In this document: positions 4,937-5,014 of the stretch, one piece after another
Layout of the letters: each line of letters begins with the position of its first letter
Numbering within the stretch: position 1 is the first letter of the stretch
Source of the DNA: Nitrospirota bacterium
GTDB lineage: Bacteria; Nitrospirota; Nitrospiria; Nitrospirales; UBA8639
NCBI GenBank assembly: GCA_020348185.1
Contig: CP070743.1
Coordinates: forward strand, 468,155-473,168
DNA length: 5,014 nucleotides
Direction of reading: 5' to 3'
The notes under the pieces: model-generated
Databases searched by the model: none
What the model was told of the DNA's origin: nothing
Seen by the model: the letters and a program-made list of their open reading frames with translations, nothing else
Position numbers and translations under genes: made by a program

Positions 4937-4952
4937 GTATCTGATTAGATAC
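4937..4952. promoter_or_regulatory. third copy of the 16-bp palindromic operator (perfect)
   Basis: GTATCT-GATT-AGATAC is a perfect inverted repeat with the same half-sites and 4-base spacing as the tandem pair at 4312-4348. It lies 56 bases after the zinc-ribbon stop and about 60 bases before the window end. It may serve a gene beyond the right edge. No sigma-54-like box is visible in the remaining 62 bases. Confidence 0.6.
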
Positions 4953-4978
4953 TGAAAAGAGGCATGTTTCTCAGTCCG

Positions 4979-4994
4979 GATCGATCACTCGATC
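4979..4994. repeat. 16-bp palindrome with unrelated half-sites
   Basis: GATCGA-TCAC-TCGATC is a perfect 6-4-6 inverted repeat. Its centre lies 42 bp from the centre of the palindrome at 4937-4952, the same helical face. The half-site differs from GTATCT, so it is either a site for another dimeric regulator or a chance palindrome of GATC-rich sequence. There is no T-run, so it is not a terminator. Confidence 0.35.
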
Positions 4995-5014
4995 AAGTTA
5001 GAAGGATCCTCTCT

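Overview
The window looks like a compact chromosomal segment of a Gram-negative-type bacterium with roughly balanced base composition. The evidence is a lipoprotein signal with a lipobox, a proteobacterial-type symmetrical Ap4A hydrolase (ApaH), a CCA-encoding tRNA-Gln, housekeeping-type -35/-10 promoters and one sigma-54-like promoter. The overall feel (ApaH, a MOSC/methyltransferase pair, heptamer repeats between genes) would fit Nitrospirota such as Nitrospira, but nothing here proves the lineage. There are no phage, transposase or CRISPR genes.

Left half, minus strand (1-3168). Reading in the direction of transcription, the order is: an alpha/beta hydrolase of the BEM46/ABHD13 type (3168-2416); a MOSC-domain protein (2317-1811) whose stop overlaps the start of a class I SAM-dependent methyltransferase (1814-1152) as ATGA; a promoter and tRNA-Gln(UUG) (1095-1022); a gene-poor stretch of about 340 bases with one strong hairpin; a small unrecognised lipoprotein (677-93); and possibly the first 32 codons of another gene that leaves the window, overlapping the lipoprotein stop as GTGA.

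Right half, plus strand (3374-5014). apaH (3374-4180, GTG start) is followed by 343 non-coding bases and then a 118-residue basic zinc-ribbon protein of unknown function (4524-4880). The window ends in non-coding DNA.

The hydrolase is flanked by two degenerate heptamer arrays (2304-2404 and 3256-3290). Both share a TGAAA core and lie in opposite orientation. The left array supplies the only usable start codon of the MOSC gene. The right array supplies a possible -35 box for apaH.

The most interesting signal is regulatory. A 16-bp palindrome, GTATCT-N4-AGATAC, occurs as two copies exactly 21 bp apart (4312-4348) and again as a perfect copy at 4937-4952. The tandem pair lies about 110-130 bp upstream of the predicted start site of a sigma-54-like promoter (GGGCAC-N5-TTGCT, 4426-4441) that precedes the zinc-ribbon gene. 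This is the layout of an enhancer-dependent promoter with upstream activator sites, and it suggests that the zinc-ribbon gene, and perhaps a gene just past the window edge, belong to a regulon of an unidentified transcription factor.
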